This document shows, one piece after another, positions 44,066 through 54,012 of a stretch of DNA of 64,000 nucleotides; the first letter of the stretch is position 1, and the number at the start of each line of letters is the position of its first letter. The notes under the pieces were generated by a model that was given only the letters and a program-made list of their open reading frames with translations, had not been told where the DNA came from and did no database searches. Source of the DNA: Pseudanabaena sp. Salubria-1 (GTDB taxonomy: Bacteria; Cyanobacteriota; Cyanobacteriia; Pseudanabaenales; Pseudanabaenaceae); assembly GCA_023336205.1 (NCBI GenBank), contig JALQCR010000033.1, forward strand, positions 1-64,000, read 5' to 3'. A program made the translations under genes and the position numbers.

Positions 44066-45211
44066 TTAAGTAGATTTATTGACCTTTGTATTAGGCAAAT
44101 TCGGTATATTTGGTGTCAAAAAATCTAAAGCGTTTGAAGTTGCAACGACACTTTCTTCTGATACTACTACCACCTTGGACTTTTTCGGGCTTTTCGGTTT
44201 CCTTATGGTGGGCGCAGTGTTGAATAATCGTCCGCGTTTACGAATTTCATAGCCATGCTTGAGCAGCACTAGCCTAATCGTGGAATCGCTTAAGCCAAAT
44301 AATTTGCCTACATTTTCTAGGCTCATGGGCTGGTTGTACAGATCCCAATATTGTTTGGCGATTACAGCTTCTTCCTTGAAGGCTTCGGCTTTTTCTTTCC
44401 GCGATAGTTCTTTGATGTCAATACCATTGCGCTTAATGATCCGTTCGACGGTTTTGCCTGTGACTCCAAACATCGCGCCTACTTGGTCAAAGTCTAGCCC
44501 TCCCTCGCAGACTAGTTGCCAATATTCTTGGGCGCGGGCATAGCCTTCTAGCCGTTTTTGCTTTAGTTTATCTTCTTGCCTTTGTCTGATTCGCAGCAAA
44601 ATCTGGCGGCGCTCTCTTTGCCTTGGGGTCAGTTTTGGTACTGCTAATCCTGCGATACCGCCTAATTTATGTTTTAGTCTTAATTTCAAACGGTTTTTGG
44701 AGTCTACGCTTTGTCGGATCGGGTAGCCATTGCGCTTTAGTTCCTGCAATACGATCGGGTGCGAGATACCAAACATCTCTGCGGTTTCTCGCAGGGTTAA
44801 GTTGTAATCGTTGTAGGCTTTGTTGTATTGTGCGGCGCGATTAGCTGAGGTAACGGGATCGATGCCCCGACGAATGGGAATATTATGCTTTTCAAGGATT
44901 TTGTTGAGGGTTCTAGCAGCGACATTTAATTTTTGGACGATCGCGGACCTCGTTAGTCCTGATTGGTATAAGGCGATCGCTTGCTGCTCCATCGACATTC
45001 TCGTATGGCTGGTGCGAGAACTACGCGCCCTAAATTCTGTAAATCCTGCTGAAACCATACCTTTATATACCGTCGAAACTCCGACCTTAAATTGGTTGGC
45101 GATTTCTCTAAGTGGATAATTTTCTTCGGTATATAGCCTGATATATTCAGAGGCCTGTGAAGTTATCTCTGGGCTATGCTTACGCTTACTGTCTAATTTT
45201 TGCTTGCTCAT
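44066..45211 (-). CDS. Protein with five tandem HTH units
   Basis: A 381-residue basic protein with five similar 40-residue modules: residues about 18-58 (IRLYTEENYPLREIANQFKV), 73-112 (AIALYQSGLTRSAIVQKLNV), 126-165 (NKAYNDYNLTLRETAEMFGI), 226-265 (EGGLDFDQVGAMFGV) and 287-325 (YNQPMSLENVGKLFGL). Each ends in a recognition-helix-like segment and 'K/NHG/NI-Y-x-I/IR'. A linker rich in Arg/Lys joins modules three and four. It looks like a multi-site DNA-binding protein and could read repeated sites such as the TCTAC field. A truncated paralogue is at 49062-49136. Confidence 0.75.
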   Translation of the reverse strand: MSKQKLDSKRKHSPEITSQASEYIRLYTEENYPLREIANQFKVGVSTVYKGMVSAGFTEFRARSSRTSHTRMSMEQQAIALYQSGLTRSAIVQKLNVAARTLNKILEKHNIPIRRGIDPVTSANRAAQYNKAYNDYNLTLRETAEMFGISHPIVLQELKRNGYPIRQSVDSKNRLKLRLKHKLGGIAGLAVPKLTPRQRERRQILLRIRQRQEDKLKQKRLEGYARAQEYWQLVCEGGLDFDQVGAMFGVTGKTVERIIKRNGIDIKELSRKEKAEAFKEEAVIAKQYWDLYNQPMSLENVGKLFGLSDSTIRLVLLKHGYEIRKRGRLFNTAPTIRKPKSPKKSKVVVVSEESVVATSNALDFLTPNIPNLPNTKVNKST

Positions 45212-46053
45212 TCGTTCATCCTGTAATATTTTGACTTGAATTTTTAATCTGGTTTACGGTAATCACAATACTGAACAATCTGTAGAGTTGGCTCAACGTA
45301 TTCCCAAAATTACCGCTTGCCAATATGCTGTGTGAGTTGGGTTTTTCAAAAAAGAGGAGATCCAGTTTTTTACTGGTCTATCAACACTATTATAATTTCA
45401 TATCAAGTGGCAGTTAACCCTGCAATTGTTAAGATGGATACTACCCCAAAAATCGATTTTACCAACTGGTGGGAATCTCAAAATATTGGGGCAAAGGTAC
45501 ATCAAGTGCGTGCTGGCGATACTCTCTATAAACTTACTCAGCTTTACCATGTTGACGCGGCGGCGATCGCTACTTCTAATGGCATTAGTGCGGTTACGGA
45601 TTTACCGATTGGTACACAACTCGTCATTCCTCCTATTGAGGGGATTGTTTATAAAGTCCAACCTGATGATACACTCAGTCAGATTGCCAACCTGTATCAA
45701 GTCCCGCAGCAAGCCATTTCCCATGCTTCAGGAATACTGGCTACTGATTACTTGCGTATTGAGCAGCCTTTAGTCATCCCTGGTGATGTTAGTAGCCTGA
45801 TTCAGCGACGGGAGGGGAAAACCAAACAGGAGCTTGTGCTTAAACGAGATGTTTTACGTCAACGTCTATTGCAATTAACTAATGAGGTTCCGCCTCTGAC
45901 CAGTTTGTATTCTAGTCAATTTACGGAACAGCCCCTGACTGACAAAAGTTGGATATCGCGATTTCACTTTCAAGGAGTCCAGATTCCTACTGAGTTAGCC
46001 ATGTTGCCTGAGTCAGAGGCGCGGATGACAACCGTAGAAATGTTCAGACTGAC

Positions 46054-47351
46054 CTTAGTGGTGCAGAAAACTCATGGGAGTCTCAAGATGAGACAATGGT
46101 AATACGGGCAAATTCGATACGAAAATCTAACTTTTCGCGTTTAGCAATAGAAGCAGAGGCAGGAGGAGGATTAGTTCTAGGCAAAATCTGCAAAATAGGA
46201 AGAGATTTTTGTTGGTAAAGAAGAGTGTGAAGCTGACGGAGACCGAGTTGCAGAAAACTCAAGCCGCGATGATCGTGCCAATCAATCGCAGCCCTTTGCC
46301 CCAAACGCACCAACATTATGCCAAGAATTACAGCAATCAGGTTAGCCGTGGCAAGGAGCATAAATAAACAGGTAAGAGCTTGAGCATCACGGAGATGAGA
46401 GCTAACAACATTAAAAGCCGCCGACTTATAGTCTTTAAAATGGGGTTCGATTCCACCAAAGCGTTTGCCATAGAGAGCAAAAGTCTGTAATGAAGGGGGA
46501 ATATCGCTAAGGACAGCCCATGAACCGTTAGCCATGTCTAGGTTAGCCGTCGCTAAATGACAATTAACATCACCGAGTACGGTGACATCGGGAACTAGAT
46601 AAGCTTGCTCTGCGGGAGGTATCAGTTGTTCAACACGCTTGGTTGTACCTGTTGGCAGAGTCACTAGCAGATCGCTCTTTGCGCGAATTGCCCAAGACCA
46701 GTGATTTTGCTGTAACCATCGGATTAATTCCCCATGTTCAAAACCTCGGTCGGCAAGCAAGGTCACCGTACTTTGTGGCGGCAATAGAGAGCGTACTTGT
46801 TCTAAGACGGGACGATAATGTTCAAAGCCAACTGTAGCGCTGCCATGCTCTAGTACTACTTGAGCTAGAGTAATCGACCTCCCTCCCCAAATCAAGCATA
46901 CTTCTATAAGACAGAATTTATCCCACAGCATACTTGTGTCTAAGGCTAGTTCCAACGATTCTCCTGCAAATGCTTGGAGAAAGTGCTTCACCAATGGGTT
47001 ATAGAATCTCTCGGCGATGATATGTGGATTATGCACAAAGTAGCTTAGTCTTTCCATCTGACTTCTGGCTTGGCACTCTCGATGGCTTAAATAGGGCAAC
47101 CAATGACTCAGACTCGCACTTCCTGATTGCAATATCGCAGCTACAGACTCCGCAAATCCTTGGAGATGTCGCTTATCTTTTGGCTTGAGCCATTGACGCA
47201 ATTGTTGTTGTAGCTGAAGATATAGGTGGGGCATGGATAAGATCTTTTGTTGAGGAACTTGAGTATCTCATCTCTTGCCCCTTTTTGCCTCTTGTCTCAT
47301 GATGAGATTCTATGCCTAGCAACGCTTTTCAGATTTTTCTGCACCACTAAG
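46054..47351 (-). mobile_element. IS4-like insertion sequence, copy 2
   Basis: Same ends (CTTAGTGGTGCAGAAAA) as copy 1. The 9-bp direct repeat CAGACTGAC flanks it at 46045-46053 and 47352-47360. Only scattered differences from copy 1, including a 2-base indel upstream of the transposase. Confidence 0.92.
46083..47234 (-). CDS. IS4-like DDE transposase (copy 2)
   Basis: 383 residues from MPHLYLQ, differing from copy 1 at only a few positions, mostly near the N-terminus. All DDE residues are kept, so the element may still move. Confidence 0.9.
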   Translation of the reverse strand: MPHLYLQLQQQLRQWLKPKDKRHLQGFAESVAAILQSGSASLSHWLPYLSHRECQARSQMERLSYFVHNPHIIAERFYNPLVKHFLQAFAGESLELALDTSMLWDKFCLIEVCLIWGGRSITLAQVVLEHGSATVGFEHYRPVLEQVRSLLPPQSTVTLLADRGFEHGELIRWLQQNHWSWAIRAKSDLLVTLPTGTTKRVEQLIPPAEQAYLVPDVTVLGDVNCHLATANLDMANGSWAVLSDIPPSLQTFALYGKRFGGIEPHFKDYKSAAFNVVSSHLRDAQALTCLFMLLATANLIAVILGIMLVRLGQRAAIDWHDHRGLSFLQLGLRQLHTLLYQQKSLPILQILPRTNPPPASASIAKREKLDFRIEFARITIVSS

Positions 47352-47942
47352 CAGACTGACTAAGGATTTGGAAACCCTTGATCGTCTGGTGATTAACCAA
47401 GAACAGTTAATTGCTTCAACTACTCCTAGCTCTGTTAGCTTTGATTACTCAAACCAACTTGACTCTAACTTACCCACTCTTTCTCCCAAAAGCTACTTGC
47501 TCGATCGAAATAGTTCTTCGGCGCTAATCTGGCCTACTCAAGGTACGATCTCTTCAGGTTATGGTTGGCGGTGGGGGAAAATCCATCAAGGTATTGATAT
47601 TGCTGCACCTGTCGGTACTCCTGTCTGGGCTGCGGCTACTGGTATTGTTGAATTTGCGGGGTGGGATGATAGCGGCTATGGCAATATGCTCGATATTCGG
47701 CATCGTGATGGTTCGATTACTCGTTATGCTCATCTCAACGTTCTGTTTGTCAAACAAGGAGATGCCGTTACTCAGTCTCAAGTAGTGGCTGCTGTGGGTA
47801 GTACAGGGAATAGTACAGGTCCACACCTCCACTTTGAAATTCGCCCACAAGGTAGCATTGCTACCGATCCAATGGCTTATTTGGCAAAACAATAATTATA
47901 TTTTTTTTTACCGAAGCCCTATTTATTCACTTAAACTTAAAA

Positions 47943-49060
47943 ATGCAATTACTACCTAAAAGCCTGCTTACATTCTCTGATTTAGTACAACGTGAATGGA
48001 TTGATGGCAGTGCTATAAATCCCGAACTTTTCGCTTCTACGATTGAGATCTTGGCTGATGAAGCGATTTCTAATGGCGATGATATCGGTTATCCCATTCA
48101 TGAGGCTCTAAACTGGAATGCTTCTAAGTGGCGGACGGCTTGGCAATCTGGTCGTCAACAACGCCCTGAACTGTTTGGTGCTCTCATTAATACTTGGAAT
48201 CCGCTCTTAGAGAAATCTGAAGTATTTCAGGTTAAGCTCAGTCATCCTATCATTGATTCCCAGAAAGGCAAGCCCCGAAAGTATGAGAACCCTGTTAACC
48301 GCGAGCAAGTTGGTGGGTTTGCCTTGGTCACTCACTCAATTTGGCAAAAGGTGGTTGATCGCTATGCCATTGACTTAGATTGCTCTAATTTGCCTACTTC
48401 GATCAACTTTTGGGATTGGGTAAGCCAGCATCCTGAAATTCCGATCTTTATTTGTGAAGGCATGAAAAAAGCTTGCTGCTTGCTTTCTCAGGGTTATGTG
48501 GCGATCGCTTTGAGTGGTATTACGATGGGACGAGTCACTGATGAGCATGGGGTGTTGTCACTTCAGCCTTATCTAGCTAAATTTGCTATACCAGAGCGAC
48601 AAGTGCTATTTTGCTTTGATGCCGAAACTAAGGAGAAAACAAAACATAATATTTTTCTTGCCACGGTCAGAACTGGCAAACTTTTTGTAGAAGCGCAATG
48701 TCAGGTCAAAGTAATCCAGCTTCCCTTACTTGAAAGTACTGATAAAACTGGGGTTGACGATTTTATTGTCGATCGCGGTGTGGATACTTTCGAGCGGGTT
48801 TACTTAGAAGCCGTCTCTCTGAATACCTATGCTTGGCATCATCATCAAGCTCAACAACTTACATTTAAGCCTTCCAAGAGTTTGCACATGAAGGTTGTAT
48901 TTCAGCTAGACCAGTATCAAATTCCTGATTACATTCCCCAAACTGGTATCGTGGCGATTCAGTCGGCTAAAGGCACTGGTAAAACTAAGGCAATCGCGGC
49001 GATCGTGGCGGGTACAGATAAGCTGGCTTTGCTGGGGCATCGGGTCAGTTTGATGTTTGG
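47943..49060 (+). pseudogene. Truncated CyRepA-like plasmid replication protein
   Basis: About 370 residues of a replication protein. A Toprim-like DUF3854 region has IPIFICEGMKKACCLLSQGY and LFCFDAETKEK, and a P-loop follows (QSAKGTGKTKAI). This is the order of cyanobacterial CyRepA-type Reps, which continue much further into a helicase. Here the reading breaks near 49056, after LGHRVSLMFG, and then runs antisense through a piece of another gene to a stop at 49160. The plasmid can thus no longer replicate by this Rep. Confidence 0.75.
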
Positions 49061-49061
49061 C

Positions 49062-49136
49062 ATTGTCTCGGATCGGATAGTTCACTTCGGTATACAGTCG
49101 GATATATTCTTTTACTTTTTCGTTAATCTCTTCCAT
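49062..49136 (-). pseudogene. 5' fragment of a second HTH-repeat gene
   Basis: Reading left from the ATG at 49136, the peptide MEEINEKVKEYIRLYTEVNY closely matches the start of the five-HTH protein (SEYIRLYTEENYPLREI). The match stops at about 49062, where the Rep fragment begins on the other strand. This marks a deletion or recombination joint. Confidence 0.7.
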
Positions 49137-49171
49137 TATTTTGTTCTCTTTAAATTATGAGTTCTATCTAT

Positions 49172-50539
49172 TTAAGAACGATCTTTATTAATACCTTTAG
49201 AAGCAAATTTTTCAAGCAGAATTTTACTAGGATGATTTGCCAATGAGACCAATTTATTAACTAGAGCAATTGGAACTATCGCATCGTCATACATATCACA
49301 TCGTAACTTTTGTATATTGAGCATTATGATGTCAAGATTATAATAATCTTCTTTTATAGGATTCTTAACAGCAGTCTTATGTGGAACTGGCACACTTAAA
49401 ACAATTACCTGTCCATCATAAGAATAGAATATTACTTTGCCTCCATAATAATCAGTTATTCCATAGGTCATTCTATTTGCATCACCAGGTTTAATATATT
49501 TGTAAATGTAATGGTTACTGAGTAAAAGATATTGTCCTTGCTTCAAAATCTCTACTTTATTTTTGGGCAAACATATCGCTTGGGCATGATCTACAAAAGC
49601 ACCGCTTTTTTCCAATCCTACTAAAAACAAATTGCTGCTTTTTTTAAAGAAATTACATAGATCACGCATTGGATCTCGCATATTTGCAGTTTGTGCAGAA
49701 AAGCTTAAAGGTCCATCAGCAATAAAAAGAAATTCATTAAGAGAATCTGATTTAAGTCTATGTATACATCTTATAAAATGGACTATTATTAGTTGCTCAA
49801 TTAGTCGGGTAACGTAGCCGAGCATTCCAGCAGCGCCTAGATCTTCATCTACAACTTCATCCAAACGAAAAACATCTGTTAAAAATATCTGTCCACTAGG
49901 GTTATCAAAAGTATAATCTCCTCTCATTAAGCTTCTTGTAAGTTGAATCTCGCCTGAACCAATTCCAAGACTAGGATGATGCGAAAGAGTATAAATTTCA
50001 CTAGGTTCTTTTTCATACTCTTTGAATAAAAACCAAGACAATGTTTCCATAAGGCTCGAATCCTCTATTGCATCAATAAAAAAATCATATATTGCTTTTC
50101 TGACAGAATCTGTAAGAGAGGATTGATTTTTATAAGAAATAGTTTGGAGTGGCAGTACTAATTTCAATCTCTTAAGCTCATTTAGTTTTTTCATGTCTTC
50201 AGGAAAGATAAATGGCTTTTCTGAAAGTGACTCTAAATCTTCAATACTAAAGAGAAGTGCGCCAAATTGGAAAAAGGCTATTTGTGATGAGGGAAATCCT
50301 TTTTTGGCTTCTACAGCCGTATATCCACCATCAACAGCAAGAATATATTTGATTGGATTATCTATATCTTTATCAAGAGTACGGATTAGCGCAATATCAG
50401 ATTCCTTGATTTCTTGAGCATCACTAGGAAATTCACAGTTGTCAAGAAATTGTTTAATAAAAGGATCTTTTATTAAATGTGTGTGATTAACTTTTGCTGC
50501 CCACTCATTAGGCTTATGGCTACGACTGGTTGTTCCCAT
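49172..50539 (-). CDS. nurA: NurA-domain nuclease
   Basis: A 455-residue NurA-type protein. The RNase H-like fold shows as ILAVDGGYTAVEA (catalytic aspartate near residue 69), LFIADGPLSF in the middle and LVGLEKSGAFVDHA after it. NurA acts with the HerA ATPase to process DNA ends in archaea and, in bacteria, in several defence systems. The start lies 4 bp after the HerA stop, so translation is probably coupled. It is the last gene of the methyltransferase-HerA-NurA operon. Confidence 0.85.
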   Translation of the reverse strand: MGTTSRSHKPNEWAAKVNHTHLIKDPFIKQFLDNCEFPSDAQEIKESDIALIRTLDKDIDNPIKYILAVDGGYTAVEAKKGFPSSQIAFFQFGALLFSIEDLESLSEKPFIFPEDMKKLNELKRLKLVLPLQTISYKNQSSLTDSVRKAIYDFFIDAIEDSSLMETLSWFLFKEYEKEPSEIYTLSHHPSLGIGSGEIQLTRSLMRGDYTFDNPSGQIFLTDVFRLDEVVDEDLGAAGMLGYVTRLIEQLIIVHFIRCIHRLKSDSLNEFLFIADGPLSFSAQTANMRDPMRDLCNFFKKSSNLFLVGLEKSGAFVDHAQAICLPKNKVEILKQGQYLLLSNHYIYKYIKPGDANRMTYGITDYYGGKVIFYSYDGQVIVLSVPVPHKTAVKNPIKEDYYNLDIIMLNIQKLRCDMYDDAIVPIALVNKLVSLANHPSKILLEKFASKGINKDRS

Positions 50540-50543
50540 ATTA

Positions 50544-52571
50544 TTACAGTCCCTTATTTGCTAAAAATCTATCAATTTGAACAGGTACAACAAATGGATT
50601 AGTATAGGTCTTCATCCTTACAAATCCTTTATCATTGCCAGCACTAAACTTCACCAATGAGGATACAAAATCCTCAAAGTCATAGTATTTTTTAAGTTCT
50701 CTAAGTTCATCTTCATTATTCAAATGGGCAATAAACCAATTTTGAGTATTTTTCAAGATATTTGAACTAATTGAGCTAACTTCTTGTGTTGCATAAACCA
50801 TACCAAGGCTTAATTTTGCCCCTTCTTTTGCAAGTCTATTGTAAACATCAGTCAAATCTTTTTCTTCCTTTTTTGGAAATAAGTTATGAGCTTCTTCAAA
50901 GTAGAATTGCACAAAATTATTTGGTAGATTTTTTACAAACCTAGACATTGAATCCGTAAAGATTCCTCTGCAAATACGTTCAGAGTAAAGCTTTTGTACT
51001 ATTGGAGAGCCTTGGGAAAGATCTACAATAACAATTTTTCCGCGTCTCAATAAATTAGGTATCTCTATTTCAAAAGATTGATCAATTACATTGGTATGCA
51101 AATCATGAAGTTCTTTGACTCTAATTTTTTTGTAGCCACTAACTGATGTTCTTTCTCCTGGTAATTTGAATCCAGTAAGAAATATCATTAGTGATTTCAA
51201 GTCATCATCTGCCCATTCGTGACCTTTCCTCTTAAGGTAATCCTTGAAAAAATCAGATTCATAGTTTTTCCATACTGACTCAAACCAAGATGTTGCTTCT
51301 GGTAAGCTAAGACCTTTTGATGGATCAAATTGCTCATTTAGTTTCACATTGCCAGTAAATCGCACTGAAAATCCAGAAGGAGGAGTAAACCCACCTTTAT
51401 ATAAACAGCATAGATAAGCTGCTCTAATCCTTTCTGATCGGGTTTTGGCGGAGTCATCTGTTGAGTCTTCTGGTAGTGATAAGTCTACTGCTGTGAAGTT
51501 ATTTACATAGTCTCCAGAGATTTTTTTACTGTCAAGATAACTTTTTATAAGTTCAAAACCACTTTCTATATCTTTATAGAAATTGACCTTCATAACCTTA
51601 AAATCTGGCTTATCCAAAACACTGTATCTAGTCACATTATTTTTATATAACTCATAAATGGCAGTTCCAGCATCTTGCATATTAGGATTGGCGTATTCAC
51701 CGTTCACATCAAAAATAATTTGACCAACAGGATATTGAGGCGCACCTTCTTTTGTAAAAGATGGTTTATTATTCGTGTTGTTAGGCAAAGTCTTTGAAGG
51801 GGCTTTCGCTGATATTTCAGCAGTTGCTTCAATAATCTTCTTCACCGTATTGGATTTACCAGTCCTAGTCATACCAAATAAAGCAGTTCTCTTTCCTATA
51901 AAATCTTGAGGACTAATAAAAACATTTACTTTTGGTTCATCAGACTGAAATCTACGACTTGAACTGTAGCGAACTGATCCAATCTTGAATTCATTTTCGT
52001 TGCCAGCCAATACTTCCGAATCACGTTGATTAACAATTTCTCTAAGAACATCACCAGTTGCTTTATAAACACTGTAGTTATTTGCAGAATAAAAATTCTC
52101 TAAATCAGCTCCAAATTCCAAAACTTCAGTTTCTTGATTTTCTCCATTTACAACTTGACGTTTTTTGATTTTATAGAATGCTCCAAGCACTCGACATTCA
52201 AGACCTGAAAAGCTAAACTCATATCTAGTGAAGTCGTCAAGTTTGCTAGATTTCGCATCACCTGCTCTACCACTTATATCAGATCCTTCTTTATAATATT
52301 CAATCATTGAACTTACTACATCATTATCAGTAGGCAGCTTAGAAGGAGTTAATGCACGCAGTAACAAAACCTCGTCAATATCATCTTCACCATCATAAAA
52401 TGCTAGAAGAAAAGCACCTTGAGGAATTCCTCTGACTCTATGCTTCCAAGCATCAGACACAAGTATTCTTGCTTTTTCATAATCTAGATAAAATGGACGA
52501 CCGATAAACAATTCTTTATCTCGCCCTTTAGAGAAGATATCAACTTTGAGTTTATTTATTAAACTTTGCAT
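50544..52571 (-). CDS. herA: HerA-type DNA-translocating ATPase
   Basis: A 675-residue ATPase of the HerA/FtsK superfamily (DUF87). It has an N-terminal HAS-like barrel (about 1-215), Walker A GMTRTGKS with K239, IIFDVNGEYANP, and Walker B as FYFEEAHNLFP with E559-E560. The sensor segment is VYATQEVSSISSNILKNTQNW. It forms hexamers that feed DNA to NurA. Its ATG overlaps the methyltransferase stop (TAATG at 52571), and NurA follows after 4 bp. Confidence 0.9.
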   Translation of the reverse strand: MQSLINKLKVDIFSKGRDKELFIGRPFYLDYEKARILVSDAWKHRVRGIPQGAFLLAFYDGEDDIDEVLLLRALTPSKLPTDNDVVSSMIEYYKEGSDISGRAGDAKSSKLDDFTRYEFSFSGLECRVLGAFYKIKKRQVVNGENQETEVLEFGADLENFYSANNYSVYKATGDVLREIVNQRDSEVLAGNENEFKIGSVRYSSSRRFQSDEPKVNVFISPQDFIGKRTALFGMTRTGKSNTVKKIIEATAEISAKAPSKTLPNNTNNKPSFTKEGAPQYPVGQIIFDVNGEYANPNMQDAGTAIYELYKNNVTRYSVLDKPDFKVMKVNFYKDIESGFELIKSYLDSKKISGDYVNNFTAVDLSLPEDSTDDSAKTRSERIRAAYLCCLYKGGFTPPSGFSVRFTGNVKLNEQFDPSKGLSLPEATSWFESVWKNYESDFFKDYLKRKGHEWADDDLKSLMIFLTGFKLPGERTSVSGYKKIRVKELHDLHTNVIDQSFEIEIPNLLRRGKIVIVDLSQGSPIVQKLYSERICRGIFTDSMSRFVKNLPNNFVQFYFEEAHNLFPKKEEKDLTDVYNRLAKEGAKLSLGMVYATQEVSSISSNILKNTQNWFIAHLNNEDELRELKKYYDFEDFVSSLVKFSAGNDKGFVRMKTYTNPFVVPVQIDRFLANKGL

Positions 52572-53569
52572 TACTCAATTCCTCCTTGATTTGAATTTAT
52601 TTTAATAGTAGCTTTTAACTCAGGATCATTAAAACGGATAATTGACTTATAAGCATAATCTTCTTCAATTTCTATAGAGAGCCATTTACGCTTTAACTTT
52701 TCTGAAACGTATCCAGTAGTATTACTTCCAGCAAAGGGATCTAAAACTAAATCGCCTTCATCAGTTAAAAATTCAACAAAAAAACTAACTAAGCCAGGGT
52801 GCATTCTTGCTGGATGAGGTATTATTCCCTCTTCTCGACATCCCCGAAAAAAGTAATCATTAGAATTTGTATTAGAAAATCTTAGTACACTATGTGGTAG
52901 ACGAACATCTCTCTCTAAGTCAATAGGATCTATCTCAAAAAGATTATGAGCAATACTACCTCCGTTATCCTTGGTAAAAGCTGTTGGGTTTATACTATGT
53001 TGAGATGGTCTTTTACCCCTGTTAAATTTTTTGGTTTCAATTAGTTGCTTCATGGCTTTACTATAAGGACGTAAAACTTTTGAGTTGTCAGCTTTTGGAA
53101 AGTCTGTTTTGGACATCCACCATACATGGGTATAACTATCTACAGCTCGTATTCTATCTACTGTAACCCACTGAGCAGGTGATGGTAAACGCGATGGGTT
53201 GTAAGCAATAAATTCTTGTATAAGCCTCAAGTCAGATTTAGGATTATTAACTAACCCAAACAAACATTGTAGATGTAACAATGACTGAACTGGTTTACCT
53301 TGCTGCCATGAATTTCCAATCTCTATCACAAGCGAACCATCTTCCGCCAGAAGATCATTAAATATAGGTGCTAAATTTGTGAACCATTCCAAATATTCTT
53401 CGCCCTGCAAATTACCATAACGTTTTTTTGCATTTAATGGGAATGGCGGTGATGTGATTATTAACTGAAATTTATTTTTGTAATGTCGATTGAGATATTT
53501 TTCTGCAATTTCGATAGAATCACCAAGTAGCATCCTCCCCAGTTTAGTATTATAAATCTCTTGCTTCAT
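52571..53569 (-). CDS. Beta-class DNA methyltransferase (N4-C or N6-A)
   Basis: A 332-residue methyltransferase. The catalytic motif TSPPF (39-43) comes before the AdoMet-binding DPFAGSNTTG (from D277), the order of the beta class. S/TPPF is more usual in N4-cytosine enzymes. The central part (about 150-250) likely recognises the target. As first gene of the operon with HerA and NurA, it probably marks self DNA while HerA-NurA degrades unmarked DNA. The flank to the right (53570-53766) has no gene. Confidence 0.9.
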   Translation of the reverse strand: MKQEIYNTKLGRMLLGDSIEIAEKYLNRHYKNKFQLIITSPPFPLNAKKRYGNLQGEEYLEWFTNLAPIFNDLLAEDGSLVIEIGNSWQQGKPVQSLLHLQCLFGLVNNPKSDLRLIQEFIAYNPSRLPSPAQWVTVDRIRAVDSYTHVWWMSKTDFPKADNSKVLRPYSKAMKQLIETKKFNRGKRPSQHSINPTAFTKDNGGSIAHNLFEIDPIDLERDVRLPHSVLRFSNTNSNDYFFRGCREEGIIPHPARMHPGLVSFFVEFLTDEGDLVLDPFAGSNTTGYVSEKLKRKWLSIEIEEDYAYKSIIRFNDPELKATIKINSNQGGIE

Positions 53570-53766
53570 TTGATGACTGTCTTGCTAGTTGCTAAAAGGT
53601 GACTAAGTTTTATAAAATTTTTACTTCCACATTATCCTAACTCCAAAGTGGCAAATCAGGTTGTAGTTTTTGCCTGAATTTCGCGAAATTCAGGGTAATT
53701 GGTTAGCAGATCGTATTTGCCTGTATGCGGGTAAACATAAAAAATGTTGATCGCAAGCGATCGCTT

Positions 53767-54012
53767 TTAATCTAATTGATAAGCAGTAACAATCCTATCA
53801 TTCGCAGGATTATAAACCGCCATCACACTATTATGTTTTTTATGCGAAAAAAGATACTTCAGACAATTATGTTTTCCCGAAGGCATAGTTGCACTCAACG
53901 TATAACCAGCACCCGCAAGAAGATCGAAAAACTCTTGTTTAGGTAAAGACTTAACCGTGAAAGGCGGTAAGCCAATAATGGCAGGATGTTCATTTAGCGG
54001 CACGAGTCTCAA
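53767..54012 (-). CDS. Small hypothetical protein (about 80 aa)
   Basis: Unrecognised. The start is uncertain: TTG at 54012 or GTG at 54003. It overlaps the end of the upstream 91-residue gene by about 20 bases, so the two are coupled. Its tail (NSVMAVYNPANDRIVTAYQLD) looks beta-rich, and HKKH suggests nucleic-acid contact, but nothing firm. Confidence 0.5.
   Translation of the reverse strand: MRLVPLNEHPAIIGLPPFTVKSLPKQEFFDLLAGAGYTLSATMPSGKHNCLKYLFSHKKHNSVMAVYNPANDRIVTAYQLD

Larger units (their letters stand above)
45434..47895 (+). pseudogene. LysM-M23 peptidoglycan peptidase, split by an IS
   Basis: The left part (45434-46053) has two LysM repeats (KVHQVRAGDTLYKLTQLYHV and YKVQPDDTLSQIANLYQV). 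The right part (47361-47895) has an M23 peptidase with zinc ligands in GKIHQGIDIAA and GPHLHFEI. Removing IS copy 2 and one 9-bp target copy gives 1155 bases, one frame of 384 residues, so the split is recent. Such enzymes open the cell wall for transfer machinery or phage. The start at 45434 is chosen at MDTTPK; a longer frame with a hydrophobic stretch begins at 45317. Confidence 0.88.
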
